DNA from: Parabacteroides chongii
GTDB taxonomy: Bacteria > Bacteroidota > Bacteroidia > Bacteroidales > Tannerellaceae
Assembly: GCF_029581355.1 (NCBI RefSeq)
Contig: NZ_CP120849.1
Location: 5,798,501 to 5,862,500, forward strand
Direction: 5' to 3'
DNA: 64,000 nucleotides
In this document: positions 16,401 to 26,900 of the stretch, one piece after another
Layout: each line of letters starts with the position of its first letter
Position numbering within the stretch: the first letter of the stretch is position 1
Translations under genes and position numbers: made by a program
The notes under the pieces: model-generated
The model's input: only the letters and a program-made list of their open reading frames with translations
Told to the model about the DNA's origin: nothing
Database searches by the model: none

Positions 16401-17598
16401 AAATGACTCTTCCCGGGTATGCTTCCAACGCCTTAGCCAACACAACCAACGCATTTGCCAAATCTTCTTTTTTCAGTACATAAGCAATACGCACTTCATT
16501 CTTACCCAAACCAGGCGTTGTATAGAAGCCGGAAGCCGGAGCCATCATAACTGTCTGCCCTTCATATTCAAATTCATCCAAACACCAGGCACAGAACTTA
16601 TCGGCATCATCCACGGGCAGTTTGGCAACCGTATAAAAAGCTCCCATAGGGATCGGAGAATAGCATCCCGGAATACGATTCAGGCCGTCGATCAGGAATT
16701 TGCGACGTTCCACATATTCGTTATACACCTCCAGCATATACTCTTCAGGCGTATCCAATGAAGCCTCGGCAATAATCTGTCCGATCAATGGAGGACTCAA
16801 ACGGGCCTGACACCATTTCATAACATTTTCCTTCACCATCTGGTTCTTCGTGATCAGCGCACCGATACGGATACCGCATTCGCTGTAACGTTTAGAAACA
16901 GAATCGACCAAGACCACATTATTCTCTATCCCTTTCAAATGAAAAGCAGAGATATAAGGTGCTCCGGTATAACAAAACTCGCGATACACCTCATCCGAGA
17001 AAAGGAACAGATCGTACTTCTTCACGATATCACGAATCTGATCCATCTCCTTTTGTGTATAGAGATAACCGGTCGGATTGTTCGGGTTACAAATCAGAAT
17101 CGCTTTTGTACGCGGTGTGATCAGTTCCTCAAAACGTTCTACGGATGGAAGAGCAAAACCCTCGTCGATAGTGGACGGAACCGTTTTGATCACAGCCCCA
17201 CTCGAAATGGCAAATGCCATATAGTTGGCATACGCAGGTTCGGGAACGATAATTTCATCCCCCGGATCCAAACAAGCCATAAAAGAGAAGAACACAGCTT
17301 CCGAACCACCGGTTGTGATGATTATATCGTCAACATCGACATTGATATTGAATTTCGCATAATATTTAACCAATTTCTCACGGAAACTACGAATCCCTTC
17401 ACTGGGTGAATATTCCAAAACCTTACGGTCAATACGGCGCATCGCCTCCATCGCGACCTCAGGAGTAGATAAATCCGGTTGACCGATATTCAGATGGTAC
17501 ACCTTGGTACCCTTTGCCTTAGCCTTATTGGCTAGCGGAACTAGTTTTCTAATGGGGGAAGCCGGCATATTGACACCCCGCTGTGAGATATTAGGCAT
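16399..17598 (-). CDS. PLP-dependent class I aminotransferase (aspartate aminotransferase-like)
   Basis: 399 residues from the ATG at 17598. An in-frame ATG at 17631 falls inside the -7 box and is rejected. Fold-type I motifs are clear: HLNIGQPDLSTPEVAMEA, ICNPNNPTGYLYTQKE, the Tyr-containing SDEVYREFCY, and the PLP lysine in SVSKRYSECGIRIGAL. The C-terminal arginine for the substrate carboxylate lies in NEVRIAYVL. It transfers amino groups between an amino acid and 2-oxoglutarate in the cytoplasm. Aspartate is the most likely substrate, but aromatic or branched substrates cannot be excluded. Confidence 0.9.
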   Translation of the reverse strand: MPNISQRGVNMPASPIRKLVPLANKAKAKGTKVYHLNIGQPDLSTPEVAMEAMRRIDRKVLEYSPSEGIRSFREKLVKYYAKFNINVDVDDIIITTGGSEAVFFSFMACLDPGDEIIVPEPAYANYMAFAISSGAVIKTVPSTIDEGFALPSVERFEELITPRTKAILICNPNNPTGYLYTQKEMDQIRDIVKKYDLFLFSDEVYREFCYTGAPYISAFHLKGIENNVVLVDSVSKRYSECGIRIGALITKNQMVKENVMKWCQARLSPPLIGQIIAEASLDTPEEYMLEVYNEYVERRKFLIDGLNRIPGCYSPIPMGAFYTVAKLPVDDADKFCAWCLDEFEYEGQTVMMAPASGFYTTPGLGKNEVRIAYVLKKEDLANALVVLAKALEAYPGRVI

Positions 17599-17628
17599 TA
17601 CTTTTCTGTATGTTAGTTTAAAGTTCGG

Positions 17629-17636
17629 CAAAGATA
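17629..17636 (-). promoter_or_regulatory. -7 box of the aminotransferase gene
   Basis: The minus strand reads TATCTTTG, matching TAnnTTTG, 30 bp before the chosen start. It rules out the ATG at 17631. Confidence 0.6.
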
Positions 17637-17640
17637 GGAA

Positions 17641-17722
17641 ATTATTGAAAATTGAAAGTTGAAAATTGAAAATTAATATCGGTTTGCATGTTTTCCCCTC
17701 ATTTAATTTTCAATTTTCAATA
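17641..17722. repeat. A+T-rich inverted repeat of TTGAAAA units (copy 2)
   Basis: Left arm 17641-17675 (TTGAAAATTGAAAGTTGAAA) and right arm 17701-17722 (TTAATTTTCAATTTTCAATA) flank a T-rich spacer. It lies between the co-directional YitT and aminotransferase genes. Confidence 0.85.
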
Positions 17723-17738
17723 ATCATTTCTCAATTCC

Positions 17739-18635
17739 TCAAATTCCCGGGCGGGGTGAATCTTTGCTGGCATGCATAGTCGAGATAAACGCATGCGGAT
17801 CTATCTCTTTAATCTCGTCTTTCAGACGCGGCATATCCTTACGTTCAGCGATAGTGAAAATGATCTCTTTCTCCTGTCCTTCATACATTCCGCGTCCATG
17901 CAGGAAAGTACCGCGCATCCCCATCTTGCCGACGATCAGGTCTTTTATTTCCTGTGTTTTCTTCGACACGATAAATACGGCACGGTTCGGATTCTCCGTC
18001 TGGAACATTTCAACCACCTTTCCATAGACAAAGATGGCAAACCAGGAATACAAAGGCACTGCCCAATCCTGAAACACGATCAAACCGAGCATTACGATGG
18101 CAGAGTCAAGCAATATGATCATATTACTTACTTTCAGGTTGGAATTATTGGCAATGACGCGGGCCAGTACATCAGTCCCCGCACTCGTACTTTGTGCCTT
18201 AAAGACGCAAGTCACACCAAGACCCAATATCGCCCCTCCATAGAAACAGGCAATAAAGGTATCATTTTCCACCAGCGGTTCCGTTCCGCAGAAATAAGAC
18301 AGCGTATCGGTGAAAACGGAGATAAGCACAAATGTCACTATCGTTTTCGGCCCCGAAGAAAGCCCGATTTTTTTCATTGCCAGTATCAGCAACGGCACGT
18401 TGAAGCACAAGGCTGTAGCACCCATCGGCAAACCATCAGGAAAAACAGAGAAAACTCCTTTCGTGACATAATGTAAAACAATGGAAATACCATATACCCC
18501 ACCTGGTACGATTTTATAAGGGGCAAGAAAAAGCACATAGCTCAGTGCCTGGAGAAAAGCTCCGACTACAATAAAAGAATAGTCGAAAACACTGCTTCTC
18601 AATGTAGCATTAGAAGGAAAACCTAGTTGTTTCAT
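17739..18635 (-). CDS. YitT family membrane protein (DUF161 plus DUF2179)
   Basis: 298 residues. Five to six hydrophobic helices make up the N-terminal two thirds, with the family segments APYKIVPGGVYGISIVLHY and STSAGTDVLARVI. The last 90 residues are a soluble DUF2179 domain (FIVSKKTQEIKDLIVGKMGMRGTFL, split at the turn, then EIDPHAFIST). YitT proteins are inner-membrane proteins of unsettled function, proposed as transporters. The pairing of domains and the length are normal. The gene has its own -7 box and follows a terminator. Confidence 0.9.
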   Translation of the reverse strand: MKQLGFPSNATLRSSVFDYSFIVVGAFLQALSYVLFLAPYKIVPGGVYGISIVLHYVTKGVFSVFPDGLPMGATALCFNVPLLILAMKKIGLSSGPKTIVTFVLISVFTDTLSYFCGTEPLVENDTFIACFYGGAILGLGVTCVFKAQSTSAGTDVLARVIANNSNLKVSNMIILLDSAIVMLGLIVFQDWAVPLYSWFAIFVYGKVVEMFQTENPNRAVFIVSKKTQEIKDLIVGKMGMRGTFLHGRGMYEGQEKEIIFTIAERKDMPRLKDEIKEIDPHAFISTMHASKDSPRPGI

Positions 18636-18672
18636 GATAAGATTAAATCATTATTTGTTCTTTTAAGTATTG

Positions 18673-18680
18673 CAAAGATA
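18673..18680 (-). promoter_or_regulatory. -7 box of the yitT-like gene
   Basis: The minus strand reads TATCTTTG, 37 bp upstream of the ATG. It lies just beyond the terminator of the preceding gene. Confidence 0.55.
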
Positions 18681-18689
18681 GATAAAAAA

Positions 18690-18726
18690 AGAAGAGACTA
18701 CACAAACTAATTGCGTAATCTCTTCT
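18690..18726 (-). terminator. Rho-independent terminator of the small secreted protein gene
   Basis: AGAAGAGA (18690-18697) pairs with TCTCTTCT (18719-18726). On the minus strand a run of Ts (18684-18690) follows, the layout of an intrinsic terminator. It separates this gene from yitT. Confidence 0.7.
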
Positions 18727-18780
18727 ATCTATTTTTAACAACCTCAATCCGGAATTAAACAATCCCGGTACCTTTTATTA

Positions 18781-19134
18781 TTAAAGGCTCAATGCGCGGT
18801 TATTATTATTTGTTACATTCAACAATGTTACATATTTGCGATACTGATCAGGAGTCAGAACCTGTTTCATCAATTTCAAGTTCCCATATACAGCCTGATG
18901 CATTTTCTTCTGTTGTTTGCTTTCGCTTGAACGAAGGCTTGCACGTTGCATATCAAGGAAATATTCATTTATATTTGCTACTTCATTTGTCTGAGATGGA
19001 GTTAATTGTAAATAATAACTCAGTTTTTCAAAGTTAATAGCAAACGGTTCTTTACTCATCTTACGGCTCTCGCGTGCAAAACCTACTGTTGCACATAATA
19101 AAATGGCTGCTACAGCCATACCTAAACGTCTCAT
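18781..19134 (-). CDS. Small secreted helical protein, Spy/CpxP-like layout
   Basis: 117 residues with a clear signal peptide (MRRLGMAVAAILLCATVGFA). The mature part is helical with two LTP-type turns (LQLTPSQTNEV and LTPDQYRKYVTLLN) about 60 residues apart. These resemble the LTxxQ repeats of the periplasmic Spy/CpxP chaperone-like proteins. No cysteine remains in the mature part. I do not recognise a characterised family. A periplasmic stress or chaperone role is only a suggestion. It stands alone, with a strong terminator downstream. Confidence 0.65.
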   Translation of the reverse strand: MRRLGMAVAAILLCATVGFARESRKMSKEPFAINFEKLSYYLQLTPSQTNEVANINEYFLDMQRASLRSSESKQQKKMHQAVYGNLKLMKQVLTPDQYRKYVTLLNVTNNNNRALSL

Positions 19135-19250
19135 AATACCTAAACATTAAATTAATAAACCTAAACATGGAGGCCGCTGCCTCCAATCTATCTCTCCTTT
19201 TGCGTTCATCTATATAACAGTATGTTTTATAACATTGTTCACAAACAGGT

Positions 19251-19775
19251 TTATTTATTCATCCAAATGATCGGATATCCCAGTCTCCGCTTGATTTCCT
19301 CCATCTCCGCGCTATGCCACATCTCATGTTTGAAGCACCAGGACAATGCCTCATATTTGTTTTCAGCAACCGGATGTCTAAAAGGAATAGGTTCTAACGG
19401 AGTATATAAAATATCATCACTTAAACCCGACAGGTTTTCAATACAAATTTCATGAACAGCGTCCAGCTGGCTTTTCAATACGGAAGCTGTTACAACATCC
19501 TCTTTGACAGACCGGTGCAACGTACCCATCCCGTTAAACTGTTTATTATACTGCGCCAAAGGAATCACCCGTTTTATTTTTTCATTCAATCCCGTTATCA
19601 CAGTTATTGCATGAAAGTTCTGGGCAACGATCAGATGTCCGATCTGCCAGGCGAAGTTTGAATCCGTATTTTCCGGTATGACAAACCATAAATCTTCGGG
19701 GAGTTCCGAAACCAGGCGATTGACAAAATTTCTTGCTTCAATGATCTGTTCTCTCAAAAATTCAATTCTACTCAT
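19251..19775 (-). CDS. DinB family protein (putative metal-dependent enzyme)
   Basis: 174 residues, a four-helix bundle of the DinB/YfiT type. Metal ligands are visible as His in WQIGHLIVAQNFH and the pair in CFKHEMWHSAEMEE (HxxxH). The family includes thiol-dependent S-transferases and proteins of unknown function. It follows the sigma factor by 64 bp on the same strand, in a likely MFS-sigma-DinB operon. That context suggests an effector of the sigma-controlled response, possibly detoxification, but the substrate is unknown. Confidence 0.85.
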   Translation of the reverse strand: MSRIEFLREQIIEARNFVNRLVSELPEDLWFVIPENTDSNFAWQIGHLIVAQNFHAITVITGLNEKIKRVIPLAQYNKQFNGMGTLHRSVKEDVVTASVLKSQLDAVHEICIENLSGLSDDILYTPLEPIPFRHPVAENKYEALSWCFKHEMWHSAEMEEIKRRLGYPIIWMNK

Positions 19776-19839
19776 AATGTCTACTTTTTTAAGTTATACA
19801 TTAATCATTAGTGAACAAAAGAGCAGGATATGTGACAAC

Positions 19840-20520
19840 TCAGTCCAAAAATTTTTCCCAATAATTCTTTCTTGGTAAATCTTTTTCGAATTTCTGATAC
19901 AGATCGGCCAGCCGTATCATTTTCGCTACAGTAGAATATTCTTTGTTCAGATCGATATGGTAAACTTGTTTGCAAATTCGGCATTTACATGTCCCGGCAG
20001 GGTTATATAACGGACAGGTTTCATTCATAAAGTGGCTGATCTTAGTGATAGAACGAGAGGATATCTGCCGGACATTCTCCTCCGACATCTCCATAATACG
20101 ACTGATCTGTTTATGGGAAAGACCTATATTTTCCTTAAAGATGAAGATCAGACGAGCATCATTATTCAAACAGTGGTTCAATGCAGTCAGGCACCAGTCA
20201 CACCTTTCTTTCACCCATTCTTTCCGATCCTCGTCAGAGCCGGAATATTCAATTTCCTCCAATCCTCTGAATTGCTCCAGCTTCAGCAGTGTCGCTACCT
20301 TTTCATTTTGAGCATACCGTAAAATAGTCCGTTTCGCAACCGTGTAAATCCAGGTAGACAATTCAGAATCTCCATTAAAAGAAGACAGGCTTTTAAAGAC
20401 TTCATACCAGACTTCCTGTGCTGCCTCTTTCGCAATCTCCTTATTCTGGATCATCCGGTGAGCAATGGTAGCAACCAGTCTCCCGTATTGTTCAACTAAA
20501 TCTTTACGATCTAAATCCAT
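19840..20520 (-). CDS. ECF-like sigma-70 family factor with cysteine-rich C-terminus
   Basis: 226 residues. Region 2 is visible as EAAQEVWYEVFKSLSSFNG and STWIYTVAKRTILRYAQ. Region 4 has the helix-turn-helix GLSHKQISRIMEMSEENVRQ. Beyond region 4 comes an unusual 60-residue extension with Cys at CPLYNPAGTCKCRICKQVYH, a probable zinc or redox site. Factors of this kind redirect RNA polymerase in response to stress. No anti-sigma gene is adjacent, so the cysteine cluster may itself sense redox or metal. It starts 6 bp after the MFS gene stop, implying co-translation. Confidence 0.88.
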   Translation of the reverse strand: MDLDRKDLVEQYGRLVATIAHRMIQNKEIAKEAAQEVWYEVFKSLSSFNGDSELSTWIYTVAKRTILRYAQNEKVATLLKLEQFRGLEEIEYSGSDEDRKEWVKERCDWCLTALNHCLNNDARLIFIFKENIGLSHKQISRIMEMSEENVRQISSRSITKISHFMNETCPLYNPAGTCKCRICKQVYHIDLNKEYSTVAKMIRLADLYQKFEKDLPRKNYWEKFLD

Positions 20521-20526
20521 AGGTAA

Positions 20527-21702
20527 TCAGTCTATCAGTTTATTCTTCTCATACGACGACCGTACCCAACGCAGATAAACCAGAAGCGACACCAGACAGC
20601 AACCCGAACCGACTAAATAAGCTGTTGCCAGATCAGCACGCGAAGCAATAAAACCGGCAGCAAGCATACCGATCCCCACACCGAAATCGAAAGAAGTCAG
20701 ATAAGTAGAAGTAGCCGTCCCACGCATATGATGTGGAGCAACATTCACAAAAAGACATTGAATAGCCGGTACACAAACACCAAACCCGATACCGATAGCC
20801 AACGCAGAAGCGAAGAAAACAATCTCATTATGGAAAAGGGCAAAAACGGCAAACGAAAGTGTCAGGAACGTCAGTGCACTGATCGAGACCAGATGAATCT
20901 TTCCGTGATCGACCAAACGTCCGGAAATAAGACGGGCCACTCCGACTCCTATCGCCATGAAAATAAAGAAATAACCCGGATTTGCTACATTGATTTCTTT
21001 TCCGTACAACACCACAAAAGAGGTCACCATCCCATAAGGAATAGCACTCAACAGATAGGCCAAAGCCGTCGGCAATGCTTTCACCAGGATAAAACGATCC
21101 AGTGAAAAAGTTGGTCTCGGCACTTTCTCCCGCTTCGGATAACGAATCAGACAAACCGAACCGACACCCACCAAAGCGATTACCAATCCAGCAAACACCA
21201 CAGGATGAAAGCCGAACCGATCATAGATAAACACGGCTACCAACGGCGAGAGCGACATCGCCAGATTGATCGTCAACCCATAAAAGCCCATTCCCTCCCC
21301 TCTTCGTTTGGAAGGAATCACATCGATCGCTATGGTATTTCCGGCAACGGAAGTCATTCCCATAAACCCACCCTGAATAAAACGAACTGCCATAATAGTC
21401 AACATCGTCGTTGCAAACAAATAACCGGTAAACATACAGGCAAAAACCATAAAGGCAAACAAATATAATGGTTTACGGGAAAAACAATCCACCAGATATC
21501 CGGAGAACGGACGAACGCATAACAGACCGATCGAATAACTGGAAAGGGCGATTCCCACTTCCGACGGGTTAATCTTCAGAACTTCCACCAAGTAAACCGG
21601 CATAGTTGGCATCAACATATAGAATGAGAAGTTCATCAGGAAATAAGAGATACAACACTGAATGAAATTCCGGTTCCAGAGCACAGGTTTCGCTTCGTTC
21701 AT
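20527..21702 (-). CDS. MFS transporter (arabinose-efflux-like)
   Basis: 391 residues from the ATG at 21702 (MNEAKPVLWNRNFIQCC); an in-frame ATG at 21747 adds an atypical hydrophilic extension. Twelve membrane segments are visible, with the MFS loop motif SGYLVDCFSRKPLYLFAF after helix 2 and RRGEGMGFYGLTINLAMSLSP in helix 5. These point to a drug or sugar efflux permease in the inner membrane. It is the first gene of a probable operon with the sigma factor and DinB protein. Substrate cannot be read from the sequence. Confidence 0.87.
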   Translation of the reverse strand: MNEAKPVLWNRNFIQCCISYFLMNFSFYMLMPTMPVYLVEVLKINPSEVGIALSSYSIGLLCVRPFSGYLVDCFSRKPLYLFAFMVFACMFTGYLFATTMLTIMAVRFIQGGFMGMTSVAGNTIAIDVIPSKRRGEGMGFYGLTINLAMSLSPLVAVFIYDRFGFHPVVFAGLVIALVGVGSVCLIRYPKREKVPRPTFSLDRFILVKALPTALAYLLSAIPYGMVTSFVVLYGKEINVANPGYFFIFMAIGVGVARLISGRLVDHGKIHLVSISALTFLTLSFAVFALFHNEIVFFASALAIGIGFGVCVPAIQCLFVNVAPHHMRGTATSTYLTSFDFGVGIGMLAAGFIASRADLATAYLVGSGCCLVSLLVYLRWVRSSYEKNKLID

Positions 21703-21770
21703 ATCTTTAGTAATTAAATACGGATGGAAATACTCCCACCCGTACATTATATTATATATGTAATATCGTA

Positions 21771-23654
21771 TTAAGCTAATTCACTTAGCTCCAGCCAACG
21801 CATTGTCTTTTCGTCGATTTCTTCAATTACTTTCGCAATACGTTCCGACTTAGTCATCAATTCATCGTTGCTAAGAGTTCCGCTGCTCATTGCCGTTTCC
21901 AGTTCAGTTTTTTCGGCTTCAAGCTGCGGTATTTCCGCTTCCAGAGCTTCGAACTCCTTCCGCTCCTTGAAAGTAAGTTTCTTTTTCTGCTCAGGCTGCG
22001 GACGGTTATTCTTTTCAGGAGCCGGTGTTTGTTTGGGCTGACGGGCTGCTTCAGCCTCTTTCTCCAACTGATCCTGCACCTCTTTCCAGTCACGGTATTG
22101 GGTATAATTACCAGGGAAATCCTTCAAATCGGCATTACCACGGAATACTAACAAGTGATCGACTACTTTATCCATAAAGTAACGGTCGTGCGAAACAACG
22201 ATTACACAACCCTTAAAGTTTCGCAGGTACTCTTCCAATACATTCAGGGTCACGATATCCAGATCATTGGTCGGCTCATCCAGTACCAGGAAGTTCGGGT
22301 TGCGCATCAGGACGGTACACAGATATAAACGACGTTTTTCTCCGCCACTCAGCTTATAGACATAGCTATGCTGCTTTTCGGGAGTGAACAGGAAATAATT
22401 CAGAAATTGGGAAACACCCAACTTCTTACCGTCCCCAAGATCGACATATTCGGCTATATCCTGCACGACATCGATCACCTTCATCTGCTCGTCAAACTGC
22501 AGACCATCCTGACTGTAATAGCCGAAACGGACTGTTTCGCCGACATCGAAGCGTCCGCTATCCGGTTCCACTTCGCCCATCAGCATTTTAATAAAGGTAG
22601 ACTTCCCTGTTCCGTTGTTACCTACGATACCCATCTTTTCGTAACGGGCAAAAATATAATTGAAATCTTCTACAATCTTGATACTGCCGAAGCTTTTCGT
22701 AACATGCTCCGCTTCAAATATTTTCGATCCGATATAGGATGCTTTCACATCCAGATTCACATTACCGTTGTCCCGTTGCTGCTTGGCTTTCTTTTCCAGC
22801 TCATAAAAAGCATCGATACGGTATTTAGCTTTCGTACCGCGTGCCTGCGGCTGACGACGCATCCATTCCAACTCTTTCCTTAACAGGTTGTTGGCACGTT
22901 CCACCTCTGTGTTCATCGTCTCCATCCGTTCCTGACGTTTTTCCAGATAATAGCTGTAATTACCTTTATACTGGTAAATTTGCTGACGGTCTATTTCGAT
23001 AATCTCGCTGCAGACACGATCCAGGAAATAACGGTCGTGTGTAACCATCAGGATACTGATATTGGCACGGCTCAGGTAACCTTCCAGCCATTCGGTCATT
23101 TCCAGGTCGAGGTGGTTGGTCGGCTCATCGAGAATGATCAGTTCGGGGTCGGTGATCAGAACGTTAGCCAATGCCACACGTTTCAACTGCCCACCGGACA
23201 GATGTTCTACTTTCTGATCGAAGTTTGTGATCTTCAACTGCGAAAGGATCTGTTTGGCCCGTTGTTCATAATCCCAGGCTTTCAGGTTATCCATACGCAT
23301 CAGGATATCCTCCAGGTTGGAATGATCATCGCTGGCCATAGCTTCTTCATACTCGGCAATCAGGCGAACCGTCTCATTGGGAGAATAGAAACAAGCCTGC
23401 AGCACAGTCAACCCTTCCGGATAAACAGGTGTCTGCTCCAGATAACCGACACGCAGGTCGTTGCGAAACACAACTGCCCCATTATCATAATCCTCCTTTC
23501 CGGCAATGATATTCAGTAAAGTTGTTTTACCTGTACCGTTCTTTGCAATAAGGCCCACTTTCTGACCTTGTGCAATACCAAATGTAATATCCTCAAAAAG
23601 AACCAAATCGCCGAAGCTTTTGGTCAGTCCGTCTATCTGTAAATAACTGATCAT
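21771..23654 (-). CDS. ABC-F family ATPase (Uup-like)
   Basis: 627 residues with two ABC domains and no membrane segment. Walker A motifs are AKNGTGKTT (about residue 38) and GNNGTGKST (about 345). Signatures are LSGGQLKRVALA and LSGGEKRRLYLC, and the Walker B boxes end in LDEPTNHLD and LDEPTNDLD. The linker is charged (KGNYSYYLEKRQERMETM), and the C-terminus forms a coiled coil rich in Glu and Leu, as in Uup. ABC-F proteins act on the ribosome or on branched DNA in the cytoplasm. Known resistance-type members differ in the linker, so housekeeping Uup function is preferred. Confidence 0.92.
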   Translation of the reverse strand: MISYLQIDGLTKSFGDLVLFEDITFGIAQGQKVGLIAKNGTGKTTLLNIIAGKEDYDNGAVVFRNDLRVGYLEQTPVYPEGLTVLQACFYSPNETVRLIAEYEEAMASDDHSNLEDILMRMDNLKAWDYEQRAKQILSQLKITNFDQKVEHLSGGQLKRVALANVLITDPELIILDEPTNHLDLEMTEWLEGYLSRANISILMVTHDRYFLDRVCSEIIEIDRQQIYQYKGNYSYYLEKRQERMETMNTEVERANNLLRKELEWMRRQPQARGTKAKYRIDAFYELEKKAKQQRDNGNVNLDVKASYIGSKIFEAEHVTKSFGSIKIVEDFNYIFARYEKMGIVGNNGTGKSTFIKMLMGEVEPDSGRFDVGETVRFGYYSQDGLQFDEQMKVIDVVQDIAEYVDLGDGKKLGVSQFLNYFLFTPEKQHSYVYKLSGGEKRRLYLCTVLMRNPNFLVLDEPTNDLDIVTLNVLEEYLRNFKGCVIVVSHDRYFMDKVVDHLLVFRGNADLKDFPGNYTQYRDWKEVQDQLEKEAEAARQPKQTPAPEKNNRPQPEQKKKLTFKERKEFEALEAEIPQLEAEKTELETAMSSGTLSNDELMTKSERIAKVIEEIDEKTMRWLELSELA

Positions 23655-23968
23655 ATTGCCTTGTGTACTTTACTTTGAATGGCAAAGATACAAAAATTCG
23701 GTGGAGAGGAGCTAATAATACGTAACAGTCTATTCTTGTAAAAACCAACCATTCCCTAAAAGTTACAGAATTCTTTACAGAAGTTCAATGTTAGAAAAAA
23801 CTGACCCATTACATAAATATTCATCTAAAAAGAAGTTACGCAATCAGATTTTAATGCTAATTTCGTCACTGTATACTGATGTTTTCTAACCAACGCATAT
23901 CTTTATAGATTACAATCGGTTAATTTTCATAACATTCACACTGCTAACTACAGATTTTAAATATAATT
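23655..23968. other. Gene-free border between core genome and restriction island
   Basis: 314 bp. The ABC-F promoter is at its left end. From about 23,700 the sequence becomes A+T-rich and stays so to about 30,950. A weak -7-like TATCTTTA (23898-23905) is the only promoter candidate for the restriction gene. I see no attachment-site duplication, RNA gene or short reading frame. Confidence 0.55.
23683..23690 (-). promoter_or_regulatory. -7 box of the ABC-F gene
   Basis: The minus strand reads TATCTTTG, 28 bp upstream of the ATG, matching TAnnTTTG. Confidence 0.55.
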
Positions 23969-26900
23969 ATGGGACAATTAAAGCCAACTCAAGTACTAAA
24001 TAAAGCCTATAGACAAGTTACTATAGAAACAGCGAAGTTCAACCATTTTAAGAATGCCTTACAAATACTATTAGAAAATGTTTCAGATGGACAAAGAGAA
24101 GAAACTCAAAAAGAACATTTAAGAAATTTTCTTAGTGACACATTCTATAAATCCTACTATATAGCTCCAGAGGAAGATATTGATTTAGCTATTAGACTAG
24201 ATAAGACTACAAAATCAAATATTGGATTATTGATAGAAGTCAAAAGTACAACAAATAAAAGCGAAATGATTTCTGTCGACAATTTAAATAAAAAGGCACT
24301 TCAAGAACTTTTACTCTATTACTTAAAAGAGAGAATAACTAAAAAAAATACAGATATCAAATACCTAATTACCACCAACATACATGAATTTTTCATTTTC
24401 GATGCACAGGAATTTGAACAAAAGTTCTATCAAAACAAGAAGTTGCGGAAAGAGTTCCAGGACTTTCAGGATGGAAGAAAGACAAGTAGCAAAACAGATT
24501 TTTTCTATGCAGAGATTGCCTCTCCTTTCATTGAGGAAGTACAGGAAAGTCTCGAATATACTTATTTCGATATATATGACTATCGTAAATCTCTTAACAA
24601 CAAGAATGTCTCCTCTAAAAAACTAATAGAACTATATAAAGTATTCAGTGATACCCATTTGTTAAAACTTCCTTTTCAAAATGATAGCAATTCTTTAAAC
24701 AAAAGTTTTTATTCTGAATTACTACACATTATAGGTATAGAAGAACAGAAAGAGGGAAGTAAAACTGTAATAGTGCGTAAAACTACAGAAAAAAGAAATG
24801 AAGCTTCATTATTGGAAAACACAATTAACCAACTTGATGCTGAAGAGTGTTTGCGTAAAGTTCCTAACACAGCAATATATGGGAGTACATATGACGAACG
24901 ACTTTTCAATGTAGCAATGGAATTGTGTATCACATGGATCAATAGGATTCTGTTTTTGAAACTTTTAGAAGCACAATTATTAAAGTATCACAACGGAAAA
25001 CTTTGCTACAAATTTCTCACTAATAAAAAGATACGTGATTTTGACGATTTAAACACACTTTTCTTCCAGGTATTAGCTCGTGATTTCAATCATAGAACAT
25101 CATCCATATTAAAAGACTTTGAACATGTTCCTTATTTGAACAGTTCTCTTTTTGAAGTGACCGACCTTGAAAGTGATACTATTAAAATCAATAGTCTATC
25201 CCAACGTGAAGAGCTACCATTGTTATCAAATAGTATTTTAAGAAACAAGAAAAATAATCTTCGTGTCAACAGTTTGCCTACATTAGAATATTTGTTTGCT
25301 TTTTTGGATGCATATAATTTTGCAAGCGAGGGAAGCGAAGAGATCCAGGAAGAAGCCAAAACGTTAATTAACGCTTCGGTTCTTGGGCTTATCTTTGAAA
25401 AAATCAACGGCCATAAAGAGGGGGCAGTATTTACTCCTGGTTTCATCACGATGTACATGTGTCGTGAATCAATCCTGAAAACAGTATTGCAAAAGTTCAA
25501 TCGCTTTTATGGTTGGAACTGTTCTTCAACCACAGAATTGTATAATAAAATAGACGATATAGCCAAAGCAAATGAATTGATTAATAGCATTAAGATTTGC
25601 GATCCCGCTGTCGGTTCAGGACATTTTCTTGTTTCTGCACTGAACGAGTTAATACTTTTGAAATATGAATTGGGGATATTAGTTGATGCCAATGGTAAGC
25701 GCATAAAAGGATCAGATTATACACTATCCATTGAGAATGACGAACTTATTATAACAGATGCCGACAATAACCTTTTTGCATATAATCCTTTAAATAAAGA
25801 AAGCTATCGTATGCAAGAAACATTGTTTCACGAAAAAAAGCAGATTATAGAGAATTGTCTGTTTGGTGTCGATATTAATCCTAATTCTGTAAAAATATGT
25901 CGCCTTCGCCTATGGATTGAATTACTTAAGAATGCCTATTACACAGCTGAGAGTAATTTTCGCCATTTGGAAACTTTACCTAATATTGACATAAATATAA
26001 AACAAGGAAACTCTTTATTACATCGTTTTAATCTCCAAGACAGCATTAAGTCCATTTTAAAAGAAACGGGGATTAATATTGAGCAATATAAAAATGCAGT
26101 CACTAAATATAAGAATGCTCAAGACAAGGGTGAAAAGAGAGAATTGGAATCCTTGATATCAACAATTAAATCAAAGCTAAAAACAGAAATAGGACAAAAA
26201 GAACCTAAACGGATAAAATTGAATAAGTACCGTGCTGAGTTAATAGATTTGCAAGCCCCTCAGTTATTTGAATTTACAAAGAAAGAGCAAAAGGAAAGAC
26301 AAAAGCAAATTGAAGTTTTAAATAAAGAAACAAAAAAATTAGAAGAATATTTCAAAGAAGTTCGTTCTAACAAAATGTATTTAGGTGCCTTTGAATGGCG
26401 TATTGAATTTCCAGAAGTATTAGATGAAGAGGGGAATTTTATAGGTTTCGATTGTATTATTGGAAATCCTCCATATATTCAGTTACAATCTATGGGAGAT
26501 GACGCGGATATACTAGAACAGATGGAATACGAAACATATGCTCGCACTGGAGACATTTATTGTTTATTCTATGAACAAGGGATGAACGTTTTAAAAGAAG
26601 CAGGTTGTTTATGCTACATTACCTCAAATAAATGGATGAGGGCTAGTTATGGTGAAAATCTACGTAATTATTTTGCAACGAAAACAAATCCGATTTTATT
26701 AGTCGATTTTGCAGGTGTTAAAATATTTGATTCAGCAACAGTAGAAACAAATATTCTTTTAATCAATAAAGAGGTTAATAGACATAGTACATTAGCCTGT
26801 ACATTTCCCAATGCTAATGGATTAAATAAAATGAGCGTTTTTGTTCAGCAATGCGGGTCGTTATGCGAGTTCAGTAGTTCTGATTCGTGGGTTATATTAT

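Noticed and set aside
22368-22883. Long plus-strand open frame inside the ABC-F gene
   Set aside because: It is antisense to conserved ABC-F sequence, lacks a promoter, and its protein has no domain pattern.
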